A stretch of DNA of 64,000 bases from Halomonas sp. QHL1 (GCF_001882345.1 NZ_MINL01000001.1:561944-625943), one strand, 5' to 3'; counted from the stretch's first letter, positions 46,357-55,976 are shown. The notes: generated from the sequence alone by a model not told the origin. Program-made: numbers and translations.

Positions 46357-47508
46357 ATGCGTTTAGTACACCAAGCTTCACCCTGGCGCTCTCTATTCCA
46401 TGAGAATGGAACGCTCAATACCTCGGCGCTCAATGCGCCGTTGCACCATCTCTTCTCGAAACTATCTTCAAACTTCCCCTCGAACTTCCCCTCACCGGAT
46501 ACCTCACTAACTGACGCCTATGCGTGGCAGCTGCCGCTGGTGGAAACATTGGTGCATTACGATCTGCCCGCCTGGCGTATTAGCCAAATTATCAGTGACC
46601 ACAATGCTTCACTGTATCGTCAGGCGATAGCGCAATCCCTTGACGAAATGCAGGCACAGGGCTGGGGCGCTCCGCCTGTCGACTACTGTGTTCTGATGCT
46701 AGGCTCCGCGGCGCGCTTCGAAAGCCTGCTAGGCCCCGACCAAGATAATGCGTTGATCATCGACGACTACCCTGACCACCGCCATGTAGAGATTGATGGC
46801 TACTTTCAAGCGCTGGGCGAGCGGTTTACCCAGCGTTTGGATAAGGCCGGTATCCCGCTCTGCCGTGGCCATGTCATGGCGCGCTGGCCGATGTGGCGCA
46901 AACGGCTGAGCGAGTGGCACGCGCAGCTAGATATATGGAGCGCTGACCGGCAGGTAAAACGCGTACAGCAGACCAATATCCTGCTCGATTTTCTCCCGGT
47001 TGCCGGTAATCCAGCGCTTGCTAAGCGACTTGAGGAAAGTATCGCTTCAACACTTCCCAAAGCGTCACTGTTTATGGATGAAATGGCGGCGCTACTTGAT
47101 GAGCTGCCGGTGGCGCTGGATCGTCTGGGGCGGCTAGCTTCCAGCCCGGGCCTGGATGCCCCCCACGACCAAGCCCTTAATCTTAAGCATCAAGGTTTGT
47201 TGCCCTTAATTAGCGCCGCACGCTTACTCTGCCTGCGTCAAGGGCTGCGCGAAATAGCCACACACCAGCGATTGATCGCGCTAAGTCATGCAACGGCTGC
47301 GCTAACGCTGGCTGAATCGGAGTTACTTATAGCTGCTTTTGAGCGTCTACAGCAGCGCCTATTGGATCAGCAGCGGTATAACAAAGCCCGTGGTCAAGCC
47401 GCTGACGGCTGGATTGATATGCGGCGCCTGCGCGAAGATGAGCGCCTGCTGCTGAAGTTTGATCTGCAGCAGATCAGAGCCTTTGTTCAGGGAGCGAAAA
47501 ACGCCTAG
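46357..47508 (+). CDS. DUF294 putative nucleotidyltransferase
   Basis: 383 residues from the ATG at 46357 (GAAGGA upstream; a GTG at 46342 is weaker). The core GSAARFESLLGPDQDNALI is the GSxxRxExxxxxDxDN signature of DUF294, a Polβ-fold nucleotidyltransferase, followed by DUF294_C (QTNILLDFLPVAG; LRLRQGL-like helices). Unlike many relatives it has no CBS or cyclic-nucleotide domain in front. It often occurs with a DnaQ-like exonuclease and acetate-type symporters, and here its stop codon overlaps that of the opposing symporter/kinase gene in CTAG. Confidence 0.82.
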   Translation: MRLVHQASPWRSLFHENGTLNTSALNAPLHHLFSKLSSNFPSNFPSPDTSLTDAYAWQLPLVETLVHYDLPAWRISQIISDHNASLYRQAIAQSLDEMQAQGWGAPPVDYCVLMLGSAARFESLLGPDQDNALIIDDYPDHRHVEIDGYFQALGERFTQRLDKAGIPLCRGHVMARWPMWRKRLSEWHAQLDIWSADRQVKRVQQTNILLDFLPVAGNPALAKRLEESIASTLPKASLFMDEMAALLDELPVALDRLGRLASSPGLDAPHDQALNLKHQGLLPLISAARLLCLRQGLREIATHQRLIALSHATAALTLAESELLIAAFERLQQRLLDQQRYNKARGQAADGWIDMRRLREDERLLLKFDLQQIRAFVQGAKNA

Positions 47509-50270
47509 TCCGCGGTGGAAAGAGAAGTGTCATCCGGCGCTGCGGGTAGCTCCAGTGTTAGGCAAGCGCCGCCTAAGGTTTTGGCATCCTCTACCCAGAG
47601 CCGCCCCCCCAGGTGGGCAATAATGCCCCGACTAATCGGCAGCCCTAAGCCGCTGCCTCTTGGCCGACCTCGCGGAATATCGTCGTCCTGCTGAATTTGA
47701 TGGAATTTCTCAAACACCCGCTCACGCTCGTCTTCGCTAATACCCGCACCGTTATCCTCCACGCTAAGACGGAAATGCCGACGATGGCGATAAAGTGAGA
47801 GATACACTTTGGGCTGATCACGGTCAGCAAATTTACCCGCGTTATCAAGCAGATTAATAATCACCTGCTCTAAGCGGTCATGGTCGCCAACTACCATTGC
47901 AGGGTCAGCTTCTAGGCTAACCTCTAGCGCAATGCCGCGCTCTTCATGCAGATGCGCAATAGCATCAATGCTATGCCGAGTAAGGTCGGCAAGGTCGAGT
48001 GGCACGGGATTTAGCGTTAAACGACCACTTTCCAAACGGGCAAGATCCAGAATCTCCTCAATTAAACGTGACAGTCGCTGGCTCTCGTGGACGATCACGC
48101 CAAGAAAATGCTGGCGCTTCTCGTCGGGGAGCTGACTGCTATCGCGTAAAATTTCGGCAAAGGCGCGAATGGAAGTGAGCGGCGTGCGTAGCTCGTGACT
48201 GACCATGGCGACAAACTCATCTTTCAAGCGATCCAGCTCGCGCAGACGCTCATTGGCGCTGCGCAACTCTTCGCCGATTTTTGCCAACTCTTGAGACTTC
48301 TGCTCCAAACGGCGGTTGTACTCCAGGGTTTGTGAGGTCGTATCTAAAATGCTCAGAATCGACTCAATATCCAGCGCTTCCCCGCGTACCACCGAATTGA
48401 TCAGTACTCGCGCTGAGGAACTGCCCAGCGCCCCTGCCAGTGCCTGTTCGGCACGGGTAATCAGCTCGGCAGTGGCGGGCTCATCCGCCGCATAAGCGCT
48501 TTTGGTTCCGCTATGGCTAAATACGCGGCGGGTGGTCTGGGCGCCCAGATAGCGAACAAGGAGCTCTTTGAGTGCCCCCTGGGTAGTTTGTCCACGCCAT
48601 AGCGACGTAGATAGCGAGCTGGCTTGCAGATTAGGGTGCATCGCTTCGGTGAATAGCGCTGCCTGGGTTTGCTCAAGTGGCGTAGGGCGGGTAAACAGCG
48701 ATACCCCCACCAATAGCCCCACGTTGGCCATCATGCTCCAGAGCAGCGAATGGGTATAAATATCCCAATTTTCGAGCCCGAATAAGCCGTAGGGCATTAG
48801 CCAGCCGATACCCCATGGGCCCTCGGTGAGCAGTGCTGCATCCAACCAACCGGATTGGGCAAACCCTGGCAGCAGCAGCGTATAGCACCAGAGCAAGAAC
48901 CCGGCGATTAGGCCAGCCGTGGCACCTTGGCGGGTAGCGCCGCGCCAATACAGGCCAATCAAGAGCGCTGGGGCGAACTGGGCTGCCCCGGCGAAGGAGA
49001 CCAGCCCAATAGTGACAAGGCTATAGGAGTCACCAATCAACGCATGGTAGAGATAGCCGAGTAGCAGAATAAGCACGATAGCAATGCGCCGAATACCCAA
49101 CAGCCAACCGGCGAGCTCCCCTTTGGTACTTAAGTGCAGCCGCCGTGAGCGCAGCAGAAGGGGCATCACCAGTTGGTTGCTGACCATAGTTGAAAGCGCG
49201 ATTGTCTCGACTATCACCATGCCTGTCGCCGCAGAAAGGCCACCAATAAAGACCAGTAGCGGCAGCCCTTCTAAACCAGCTGACAGCGGCAGCGTGAGCA
49301 CAAAGCTGTCCGGATCACCTGCGCTTACGCCAAGCAGCAGGCCAGCCAGCGCAATGGGAATAACAAACAGGTTAATCAGCAGCATGTAGAGGGGGAATAG
49401 CCAGCTTGCTCTGGCTAAGTGCTGCTCGTCGACATTCTCCACCACCAATACCTGGAATTGGCGAGGTAGGGTTAAGAAGGCCAAAAAGGCCAGTATCAGC
49501 ATGCCCACCCAGCCGGTGACCCCACCCGGAACGCTATCCAACCGCATGCTATCGACAAGGGCGGGCGTGGCCACTACCTGGGCAAACAGCGCGGCGGGGC
49601 CTTCAAACATCACAAACACCACGAACACGCCAACGGCCATAAAGGCGACCAGCTTAACGATGGATTCCACCGCAATCGCCGCCACCATGCCTTCATGACG
49701 TTCGCTGGCATCCAGGTGGCGCGTGCCAAACAGAATAATAAATACCGCCAATACCAGGGCGACCCAGAGGGACTTATCCATCCAGAAGTGTTCATCCACC
49801 AAGGTGGTGTCGGCCGCCCGGGGGTAATTGATCAGCACCGCATGACTCACGGTAATGGCTTTTAACTGCAGGGCTATGTAGGGGGTGATGCTAATCAGCG
49901 CCATCAAGGCGACCAGCGCCCCTAGGCTTGTGCTTTTGCCGTAGCGGGCGCTGATAAAGTCGGCGATTGAGGTGATCCGCTGTCGTGCGGCGATGCGCAC
50001 CATCTTGCGGATGACCGAAGGGGCCAATAGCATCGCCAGAGTGGGGCCCAGGTAGATGAGCAAAAAGCTGGGGCCATACTCAGCGGCGCGCCCTACGCTG
50101 CCGTAGAACGTCCAGGCCGTGCAGTAAACAGCGATGGAGAGGGCATATACCGTAGGCGAGCCAATGATGGAGCGACCCTGCTCCGCCCGTCGGTCGCCCC
50201 AGGCGGCGACCACAAACAGCAGCGCCAAGTAGCCAAAGGCGGTGCCGAGGATAATCGCCTCACTACGCAT
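47505..50270 (-). CDS. Sodium:solute symporter/sensor histidine kinase fusion (CbrA-like)
   Basis: 921 residues from the ATG at 50270, two bases after the stop of the small upstream gene. Residues about 1-560 are an SSS-family transporter (about 13 helices; YCTAWTFYGSVGRAAEYG, ADFISARYGKS). A linker region (ALAGALGSSSARVLIN) precedes HisKA with MVSHELRTPLTS and an HATPase with NLLDNAGKFAD, EDNGAGIS and RGSGLGLPIS. All phosphorylation residues are present. The design matches CbrA, which senses nutrient state. There is no CbrB-type sigma-54 regulator nearby, only a CheY-like protein. Confidence 0.9.
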   Translation of the reverse strand: MRSEAIILGTAFGYLALLFVVAAWGDRRAEQGRSIIGSPTVYALSIAVYCTAWTFYGSVGRAAEYGPSFLLIYLGPTLAMLLAPSVIRKMVRIAARQRITSIADFISARYGKSTSLGALVALMALISITPYIALQLKAITVSHAVLINYPRAADTTLVDEHFWMDKSLWVALVLAVFIILFGTRHLDASERHEGMVAAIAVESIVKLVAFMAVGVFVVFVMFEGPAALFAQVVATPALVDSMRLDSVPGGVTGWVGMLILAFLAFLTLPRQFQVLVVENVDEQHLARASWLFPLYMLLINLFVIPIALAGLLLGVSAGDPDSFVLTLPLSAGLEGLPLLVFIGGLSAATGMVIVETIALSTMVSNQLVMPLLLRSRRLHLSTKGELAGWLLGIRRIAIVLILLLGYLYHALIGDSYSLVTIGLVSFAGAAQFAPALLIGLYWRGATRQGATAGLIAGFLLWCYTLLLPGFAQSGWLDAALLTEGPWGIGWLMPYGLFGLENWDIYTHSLLWSMMANVGLLVGVSLFTRPTPLEQTQAALFTEAMHPNLQASSLSTSLWRGQTTQGALKELLVRYLGAQTTRRVFSHSGTKSAYAADEPATAELITRAEQALAGALGSSSARVLINSVVRGEALDIESILSILDTTSQTLEYNRRLEQKSQELAKIGEELRSANERLRELDRLKDEFVAMVSHELRTPLTSIRAFAEILRDSSQLPDEKRQHFLGVIVHESQRLSRLIEEILDLARLESGRLTLNPVPLDLADLTRHSIDAIAHLHEERGIALEVSLEADPAMVVGDHDRLEQVIINLLDNAGKFADRDQPKVYLSLYRHRRHFRLSVEDNGAGISEDERERVFEKFHQIQQDDDIPRGRPRGSGLGLPISRGIIAHLGGRLWVEDAKTLGGACLTLELPAAPDDTSLSTAD

Positions 50271-50272
50271 GG

Positions 50273-50482
50273 TTAGCGGCCCGCACGCTGTTCCATTAGC
50301 CAAGCAGTTAAGCCGATCACCACTGCCCAGACGATAAATAGATAGAGCGGTAGCCAGCCCACGCTAAAAGCGGGGAGGCGATCCACCACGATAATCAGCG
50401 GCGGGCAGAACAGTAGTAGGGCAATCGCCACCAGAGCCATTAGGCGCTCTGTTTGGCGTGATTTCACACCGAAAGGTTTCAT
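50273..50482 (-). CDS. Small two-span membrane protein upstream of the CbrA-like gene
   Basis: 69 residues: a basic N-terminus ([14 protein letters not shown]), then two hydrophobic segments (LMALVAIALLLFCPPLIIV and LPLYLFIVWAVVIGLTAWL). Its ATG shares one base with the stop of the exonuclease gene (TGATG), and it ends 2 bp before the kinase start. In Pseudomonas a similar small ORF (cbrX) precedes cbrA and is translationally coupled to it. The same position and tight spacing suggest an equivalent here; I have not compared sequences. Confidence 0.72.
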   Translation of the reverse strand: MKPFGVKSRQTERLMALVAIALLLFCPPLIIVVDRLPAFSVGWLPLYLFIVWAVVIGLTAWLMEQRAGR

Positions 50483-52542
50483 CAGGCGCTGGCATCCTGT
50501 CGGTCGAAGGCGTTGGCTTGCAGCGCTAACAACTGCTCAAGCGTATCGACGCCGCGGGCTTCTAAGCGTGGCAGTAGGGCTAGCCATAGCTCGGCGGTGA
50601 CGCGGGCATCGCCTAATGCAGTGTGGCGTGTCCCTGGTGGAAAAGCCAGATCGTAGCGCTGGGCAAGGCTATCCAGATCATGCCCGTCGAGTGCTTCGTC
50701 AAGTGCCCGTGAAATCAGCAGGGTGTCGATCACAGGGATATCAAACGCGACCCCTTTATGGCTGATGGCGAGCAGGTCAAAGGCGGCGTTATGGGCGAGC
50801 AAGACGGCTTCGCCGACATAATCACGAAAGCGCGTAAGCACAATATCCAGCGGCGGCGCACCGATCACATCGGCATCGGTAAGGCCGTGTATCGCGGTGC
50901 TAGCCGGTGGGATCGGCCGCTGCGGATCAACTTTTTGATCGAAGACCTCGCTTGCCAATAAGCGGGCGTTGACCACACGGCAGGCACCAAGGCTGATGAC
51001 GGTGTCGCCTCGGCGCAGCTCAAGCCCGGTGGTTTCGGTATCAAACGCCACGACCTCCAAGCTACGCAAGGAGCGACTAGCAAGCGCTTCATCCGGCGGC
51101 GGGAGGTCGGCAATGCCAAAGTCATGGAATTCAGGACGCGGCGGGGCGGTTTCTCGTGGGGCGCCGACACGCTCCATGGCGGGCAGGGGAAGTCGCAGGC
51201 GTGAATGAACGCCATCATCGTCGGCAAGGCTCCAGATGTCGCTGGCGTGTTGACGCATTACATCCGCAACGCTTGGTGTCAACGGCAGTGAGTTTAGCGG
51301 CTGCTGTCGCCACTCTGCCAGCTCATGCTCGGGGATCGCATTGCCGCGCCAAATAAGGTCGAGATAGACGCGTTTATTGCCCAGGCATATCTCACCCTCA
51401 AAGCCACTGTCAGGAAGATGGGTGTTGAGGTGCTTCACCAAAGAGTCGAACAGCGCAATCAGCGCCGGGGCGTCGCCTTTAAACCAAGCTGGCATGCCCA
51501 CCGGGGTGATTAAGCGGTGCTCCGGGTCAAGACGCTCATCCAATGCTTGCCAGAAATCGTTTGACCACATGGGGGTTAAGCGCTCGCCCTGGTGCTGCAT
51601 GTCGTCGAGTAGCTGGCCGATTTTAGCCACGTTGTCGCCGAGCGTAACGCCTTCCTCGTGGATCACCCGCTCAAAACGCTGGCGTAAAGACGACGTGCTG
51701 GCATCATTTTGATCGCGCAGCTGTATCAGCGCATCGGCGGCGCTGGTCAGACTGGCGGTATGCTGACGAAGCGGTGTCAGCATCGCCGCCAGTTCAGCTC
51801 TAACGCCCATTTCACTCGACCAGGAGGCGGTGGCATCACTAAAGGTCAGCAACGTTTCGCCATCGCTACCCGGCACGCGGCGTAAAATCACTTTGAGCCA
51901 GCGATCGTCACAAGGAGCGAGTAACTCGCGCGGGGAGCCGTCATTAGGCAGTTGGCCGAGCACTTGCTGTAAGCTGGCTACCGGTAGCAGCGCCTCCAGG
52001 CGTTTGCCCAGCCCTAATCCGGTATTACCCTCAAAAAAGTCCTCAGCTGCCTGGTTGAACAGCATGAGGCGGCGGTGGTGATCACACAGTAGCAGCGGCG
52101 TTTCGAGTACTTGCAGCAGCGTTTCCAGCTCCTGGCGAATGCGTGCAGCGCTGCGGGCGCCGTCAGCGTGAGCGGTGGCGAGGCGGCTGCGGTCTGATCG
52201 CCAGCTTTCGCGTACTCGTCGTAGGTCGGGGCCCAATCCTTTTAGCCAACCTTCGGGTGGGTGCTCGTCCCGGGCGTCCGGGTTGGCGACCAGGCGCGCC
52301 AGCTGCACCTGTAAATGGCGCAGCGGGGTAAACAGCATGCGCTCAAGCAGCAAACCGACTAAAAAAATCGTCGCGCCACCGGAGAAGCTACCAAGCCAGA
52401 GGGCGGTACGCGTTACGCCAGTGGGAGCAAGCTTCGCATCCAGCCAGGCGGCAAAAATAGCCCCACCCAGCAGGCTGATGCCGCTAAGAAGTAGCCAGAG
52501 GCCCATCAGGCGCTGACGTTTGGGGAGCCCGCCTCGGGTCAT
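50482..52542 (-). CDS. Membrane-PAS-DnaQ-like exonuclease fusion
   Basis: 686 residues. Two N-terminal membrane helices (about 10-32 and 45-67) and a HAMP-like linker precede a PAS-like domain ([25 protein letters not shown]). Next comes a kinase-like helical/ATPase-like region without H-, N- or G-boxes (about 250-450). A complete DEDDh exonuclease (about 495-670: [40 protein letters not shown]) ends the protein. It seems that a sensor protein lost its catalytic part and gained a nuclease. The gene overlaps the response regulator (ATGA) and the small membrane gene. Confidence 0.82.
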   Translation of the reverse strand: MTRGGLPKRQRLMGLWLLLSGISLLGGAIFAAWLDAKLAPTGVTRTALWLGSFSGGATIFLVGLLLERMLFTPLRHLQVQLARLVANPDARDEHPPEGWLKGLGPDLRRVRESWRSDRSRLATAHADGARSAARIRQELETLLQVLETPLLLCDHHRRLMLFNQAAEDFFEGNTGLGLGKRLEALLPVASLQQVLGQLPNDGSPRELLAPCDDRWLKVILRRVPGSDGETLLTFSDATASWSSEMGVRAELAAMLTPLRQHTASLTSAADALIQLRDQNDASTSSLRQRFERVIHEEGVTLGDNVAKIGQLLDDMQHQGERLTPMWSNDFWQALDERLDPEHRLITPVGMPAWFKGDAPALIALFDSLVKHLNTHLPDSGFEGEICLGNKRVYLDLIWRGNAIPEHELAEWRQQPLNSLPLTPSVADVMRQHASDIWSLADDDGVHSRLRLPLPAMERVGAPRETAPPRPEFHDFGIADLPPPDEALASRSLRSLEVVAFDTETTGLELRRGDTVISLGACRVVNARLLASEVFDQKVDPQRPIPPASTAIHGLTDADVIGAPPLDIVLTRFRDYVGEAVLLAHNAAFDLLAISHKGVAFDIPVIDTLLISRALDEALDGHDLDSLAQRYDLAFPPGTRHTALGDARVTAELWLALLPRLEARGVDTLEQLLALQANAFDRQDASA

Positions 52543-52913
52543 GGTTGCTCCTCAATTAGTAGCGCTTTGACTTTTTCGACCAGTGATTGGGTAGAGAACG
52601 GTTTGGTGATGTAGTCATCGGCGCCCAGCGCCATGCCTTTTTCCCGCTCCACGTCACGTCCGTGGGCGGTCAGCATAATAATGGGAAGCTGGGCGGTAGC
52701 CGCTTCGCTACGAAGCCGCTCTAAAACGTCAAAGCCGCTAATCCCCGGCAGGCTAATATCGAGGAGCAGTAGATCGGGCTGGCTATCATTCACTCTTGCC
52801 AGGGCCTGTTCACCATCTTCGGCAGTGACAACCTCAAACCCTGCTTGCTCCATCAAGAATTCTAGCGATAAAACAATGTTGGGTTCGTCATCGACGACGA
52901 GCACTTTGGCCAT
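52539..52913 (-). CDS. Single-domain (CheY-like) response regulator
   Basis: 124 residues comprising only a receiver domain: VLVVDDEPN (acidic pair), [10 protein letters not shown] with the phosphoacceptor Asp, IIMLTAHG (Thr) and DDYITKPFS (Lys). There is no DNA-binding or enzymatic output. It heads the operon with the PAS-exonuclease, the small membrane protein and the CbrA-like kinase, so that kinase is its probable phosphodonor. Output may be by protein-protein contact. Its end overlaps the next gene by 4 bp. Confidence 0.93.
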   Translation of the reverse strand: MAKVLVVDDEPNIVLSLEFLMEQAGFEVVTAEDGEQALARVNDSQPDLLLLDISLPGISGFDVLERLRSEAATAQLPIIMLTAHGRDVEREKGMALGADDYITKPFSTQSLVEKVKALLIEEQP

Positions 52914-53122
52914 GGTGTTCTCCTGCTTTTATTTATTTTGACGGTGCATGCTTGCAGTCTAGATAGATCGAGACAGCCAGCCAAGACGACCTTGGCCGAA
53001 TGCATGCAAGACAAAGGAGCGATCACAAAGAAGCCAGCAAGCGCGTTTTGTTACACTGCTTGCCTATTTGCCATGGCTTTACATGTTATGGCGTTCCACT
53101 GATCTGGTTGTTAGGGCTGTAA

Positions 53123-54184
53123 ATGCGCGTACTCCTGTTATCTGCCTATGAAGCGGTGAGTCATCGCTACTGGGCACAAAGTTTAATGGCGCAGCTTGAT
53201 GAGGTGTCGTGGACGCTGTTGAGCCTGCCGCCACGCCATTTCGCCTGGCGTATTCGCGGCAACCCGCTGAGTTGGATGCTGAAAGAGCATGACATCCTTA
53301 GCCAAACGTTTGATGTGGTGCTCGCCACTTCGATGGTTGATCTGGCGACCCTGGTGGGGCTGTTCCCACATCTGGGCCGAGCAAAAAAGATCGTCTACTT
53401 TCATGAAAACCAGTTCGCCTATCCAGAGTCGAGCGATCAGATGCCACAAGTAGAGGCCAAAATGGTCAATCTCTATACGGCGCTGGCGGCGGATGACGTA
53501 GTGTTTAACAGCGCCTACAACCGCGACTCTTTTATTGATGGTGCGCGGGCCTTTCTGAAAAAAATGCCCGAAAACCTCCCCGCAGCTAAGCCACTGGAAT
53601 CGCTACGCGAGCGGGCCAGGGTATTACCCGTGCCAATATCTATCCGCAGTAAGTGCGACCACCAAAAGGTTCCGCACCGCATTGTTTGGAATCATCGCTG
53701 GGAGTATGACAAAAATCCCGACGACTTCTTTGCCGTGCTGTTTGCGTTAAGCGATGCGGGGGTAGCGTTTGAGCTGGCGGTGCTTGGTCAGCGTTTCCGC
53801 CAAGTCCCGGCTATTTTTGCCGAGGCCGAGCAGAGCTTAGCCAGGCATATTGTGGCTTGGGGGCCGCAGCCGGAGGAGGCGTACCGTGAACTGTTGGATA
53901 GCGCGGGCATTGTGGTCTCGACCACTTGGCATGAGTTTCAGGGCTTGGCGATTATGGAAGCGGCCCAGCGCGGGGCGCTGCCACTAGTGCCTGATCGGCT
54001 CTGCTTCCCTGCGCTTTACCCTGCAGCCTATCGCTATGACGGCTCTCGGGAAGGGCTTTACGACCGGCTTAGTACTTGGCTCACTGATCCGGCGGCTCGA
54101 CCTGAATGCCTTGATACCACCGTTTGGGAGTGGCCCGCTTGGCGTGAGGCTTATCGGCAGCTTTTATCAGTCGAGCCGGTCTAA
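53123..54184 (+). CDS. tRNA-queuosine α-mannosyltransferase homologue (QTMAN/GTDC1-like)
   Basis: 353 residues with AGGG before the ATG. A GT-B glycosyltransferase: an N-terminal domain formerly DUF3524 (LLLSAYEAVSHRYWAQ, the H-x-FHENQFAYP stretch, FNSAYNRDSF) and a C-terminal GT4-like domain with WNHRWEYDKNPDDFF and the donor-binding STTWHEFQGLAIMEA. The family is the bacterial relative of the vertebrate enzyme that mannosylates queuosine in tRNA-Asp. The bacterial substrate is inferred only from homology. It overlaps the opposing gene by 18 bp tail-to-tail. Confidence 0.85.
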   Translation: MRVLLLSAYEAVSHRYWAQSLMAQLDEVSWTLLSLPPRHFAWRIRGNPLSWMLKEHDILSQTFDVVLATSMVDLATLVGLFPHLGRAKKIVYFHENQFAYPESSDQMPQVEAKMVNLYTALAADDVVFNSAYNRDSFIDGARAFLKKMPENLPAAKPLESLRERARVLPVPISIRSKCDHQKVPHRIVWNHRWEYDKNPDDFFAVLFALSDAGVAFELAVLGQRFRQVPAIFAEAEQSLARHIVAWGPQPEEAYRELLDSAGIVVSTTWHEFQGLAIMEAAQRGALPLVPDRLCFPALYPAAYRYDGSREGLYDRLSTWLTDPAARPECLDTTVWEWPAWREAYRQLLSVEPV

Positions 54185-55237
54185 GCGCCGCGTCGGCCAG
54201 TGAACCACGGCGGTGTGACGACGCATCTTTTGCGCAAGTGCTGGGTGTTCCCGGCGAATCACCTGCTCGGCAAACTCGGATAGAAAGTGTGATTTTAGCT
54301 CAGCGCGGGCGCGGTCTACCCCGCTATGTTGATAGGGTGTCGAAGCTAGCAGCATAAAGCCATCGTCTGGAATGCGCCCGGCGCGCATATTGGCATCAAT
54401 GATAGTGGCCGCGGTGCCAATGGGTACCGCTAAATCAGGCCCGTAGGGGCCTATGATCAAGGCGGTATTGGGGAGGTGCAGAAAATCAAACCCCCGGCCA
54501 ATGCAGATTACCCACTCCCGATGCTCAATATCCAGCTCTCGCTCAATACCTTGCAGTTCACTAACGTGGGCAAGATTGCCTTCCAGCAGGGGTAGCAAAT
54601 CTCGTTGCATGTCATGAGGCATATCCGGGCAAATAGCGTTCAGTTGACTGCTCAGCCCCTCGGGAGCACGCCCCACCCAGTCGCTTACATCCAGGGTCGC
54701 ACCCTCTTTGCCGTGAATAATTAGCGCATCGCTGTCGGTTTCAAAGCCACATACCAGCGGATAAACCTGCTGATGATCGTGACCGAATAGCTTGCCCGCC
54801 TGTTCGGCAATGGCATAGGCGTGGGCTTTCGCCGCTTGGGTGTCACAGTTGAAACCGGCGCAGCCGCGGCCCTGGTTGCCACGGGAAAAGTGGTAGGTGA
54901 TCAGCATCAGGGTAGCGCGCCCGGCCTGAGCTGCATCGACTACTGTATCGGTCAGTAGCTCACCCAAGTAAGGCCAACCTAGATCGAAAATGCCGCCGAG
55001 ATTACGAAAAGGGGTAATAATCCCTAACGGCGTGCGCGTGGCGTGGGGAATATGAATCCGCCCATCCATGCACTTCATTACCACGATGGAGGTTGGGTGC
55101 ACGGCCGTATAACGTTGCCGCGCCAACCATGCCCCTGGGCTACAGAAGTGCTCGGCGTGTTGCCGTGACAAATCCAGCAGCGCATCAATACGCCGTGCAA
55201 TGGGCTGATCGTGGAGTAGCGTGGCAGGGGTAGGCAT
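54167..55237 (-). CDS. Carbonic-anhydrase-like protein (carboxysome CsoSCA-type domain)
   Basis: 356 residues from the ATG at 55237; an ATG at 55249 is also possible. The segment VVMKCMDGRIHIP has the C-x-D-x-R zinc/catalytic pattern of β-type carbonic anhydrases, and YHFSRGNQGRGCAGF supplies a His and Cys that could complete the zinc site. From memory the arrangement resembles the CsoSCA-like domain. No carboxysome, Rubisco or bicarbonate transport gene is nearby, so any CO2-hydrating role would be general. No signal peptide is seen. Confidence 0.6.
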   Translation of the reverse strand: MPTPATLLHDQPIARRIDALLDLSRQHAEHFCSPGAWLARQRYTAVHPTSIVVMKCMDGRIHIPHATRTPLGIITPFRNLGGIFDLGWPYLGELLTDTVVDAAQAGRATLMLITYHFSRGNQGRGCAGFNCDTQAAKAHAYAIAEQAGKLFGHDHQQVYPLVCGFETDSDALIIHGKEGATLDVSDWVGRAPEGLSSQLNAICPDMPHDMQRDLLPLLEGNLAHVSELQGIERELDIEHREWVICIGRGFDFLHLPNTALIIGPYGPDLAVPIGTAATIIDANMRAGRIPDDGFMLLASTPYQHSGVDRARAELKSHFLSEFAEQVIRREHPALAQKMRRHTAVVHWPTRRLDRLD

Positions 55238-55267
55238 GGCGAATTCCATCAGCTAAGTTTTTTTCGA

Positions 55268-55906
55268 CTATGCGAGCTCGGTTTTGTCTTTATAGTCGCA
55301 CAGATCCTCGATAATGCAGCTACCACAGCGGGGTTTGCGCGCAATACAGGTGTAGCGGCCGTGCAGAATCAGCCAGTGGTGAGCATCGTGAAGAAACCCT
55401 TTTGGCACATGGCGTAGTAGTTTCTGCTCCACCTCAACGACATCTTTGCCTTTAGCTATGCCGGTGCGATTGGATACCCTGAAAATATGCGTATCCACCG
55501 CCATGGTGGGCTGACCAAATGCCGTGTTGAGTATTACATTGGCCGTTTTACGGCCTACGCCGGGCAAGGCCTCCAGCGCTTGGCGGGTATTGGGCACTTC
55601 ACCGCCGTGCAGATTAACGAGCATGTGGCAGGTTTTCATCAGGTTTTCGGCTTTGGTGTTGTATAAGCCAATGGTTTTGATATGCGCTTTAAGCTCGTCG
55701 ATACCTAAATCAATGATCGCTTGGGGTGTGTTAGCGACAGGGTAGAGCCGCGCTGTGGCTTTATTCACCCCTACATCGGTGGCTTGGGCAGAAAGCAGTA
55801 CGGCAGCCAGCAGCTCAAACGGCGTGTTCCAATTAAGCTCGGTAGTCGGGTGGGGGTTCTCCGCCTGAAGGCGAGCAAAAATTTCATGACGCTTTTGGGC
55901 ATTCAT
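55268..55906 (-). CDS. nth: Endonuclease III (DNA glycosylase/AP lyase)
   Basis: 212 residues. It removes oxidised pyrimidines. The helix-hairpin-helix LPGVGRKTANVILN with the catalytic Lys, the VDTHIFRVSNRTG segment with the catalytic Asp, and the C-terminal [4Fe-4S] motif (CIARKPRCGSCIIEDLC, spacing 6-2-5) are all intact. It is 70 bp downstream of rnfE, the classic rnf-nth arrangement. Confidence 0.97.
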   Translation of the reverse strand: MNAQKRHEIFARLQAENPHPTTELNWNTPFELLAAVLLSAQATDVGVNKATARLYPVANTPQAIIDLGIDELKAHIKTIGLYNTKAENLMKTCHMLVNLHGGEVPNTRQALEALPGVGRKTANVILNTAFGQPTMAVDTHIFRVSNRTGIAKGKDVVEVEQKLLRHVPKGFLHDAHHWLILHGRYTCIARKPRCGSCIIEDLCDYKDKTELA

Positions 55907-55976
55907 GGCGGGTCTCTTAATAACGGGTTATAAATACGAGCAGTTGTTTACACGTGCACTGGGTTAATATTGCAAG

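Noticed and set aside
52539..52913. Regulator gene as a truncated CbrB
   Set aside because: The receiver domain ends cleanly and overlaps the next start codon; no AAA or DNA-binding sequence follows.
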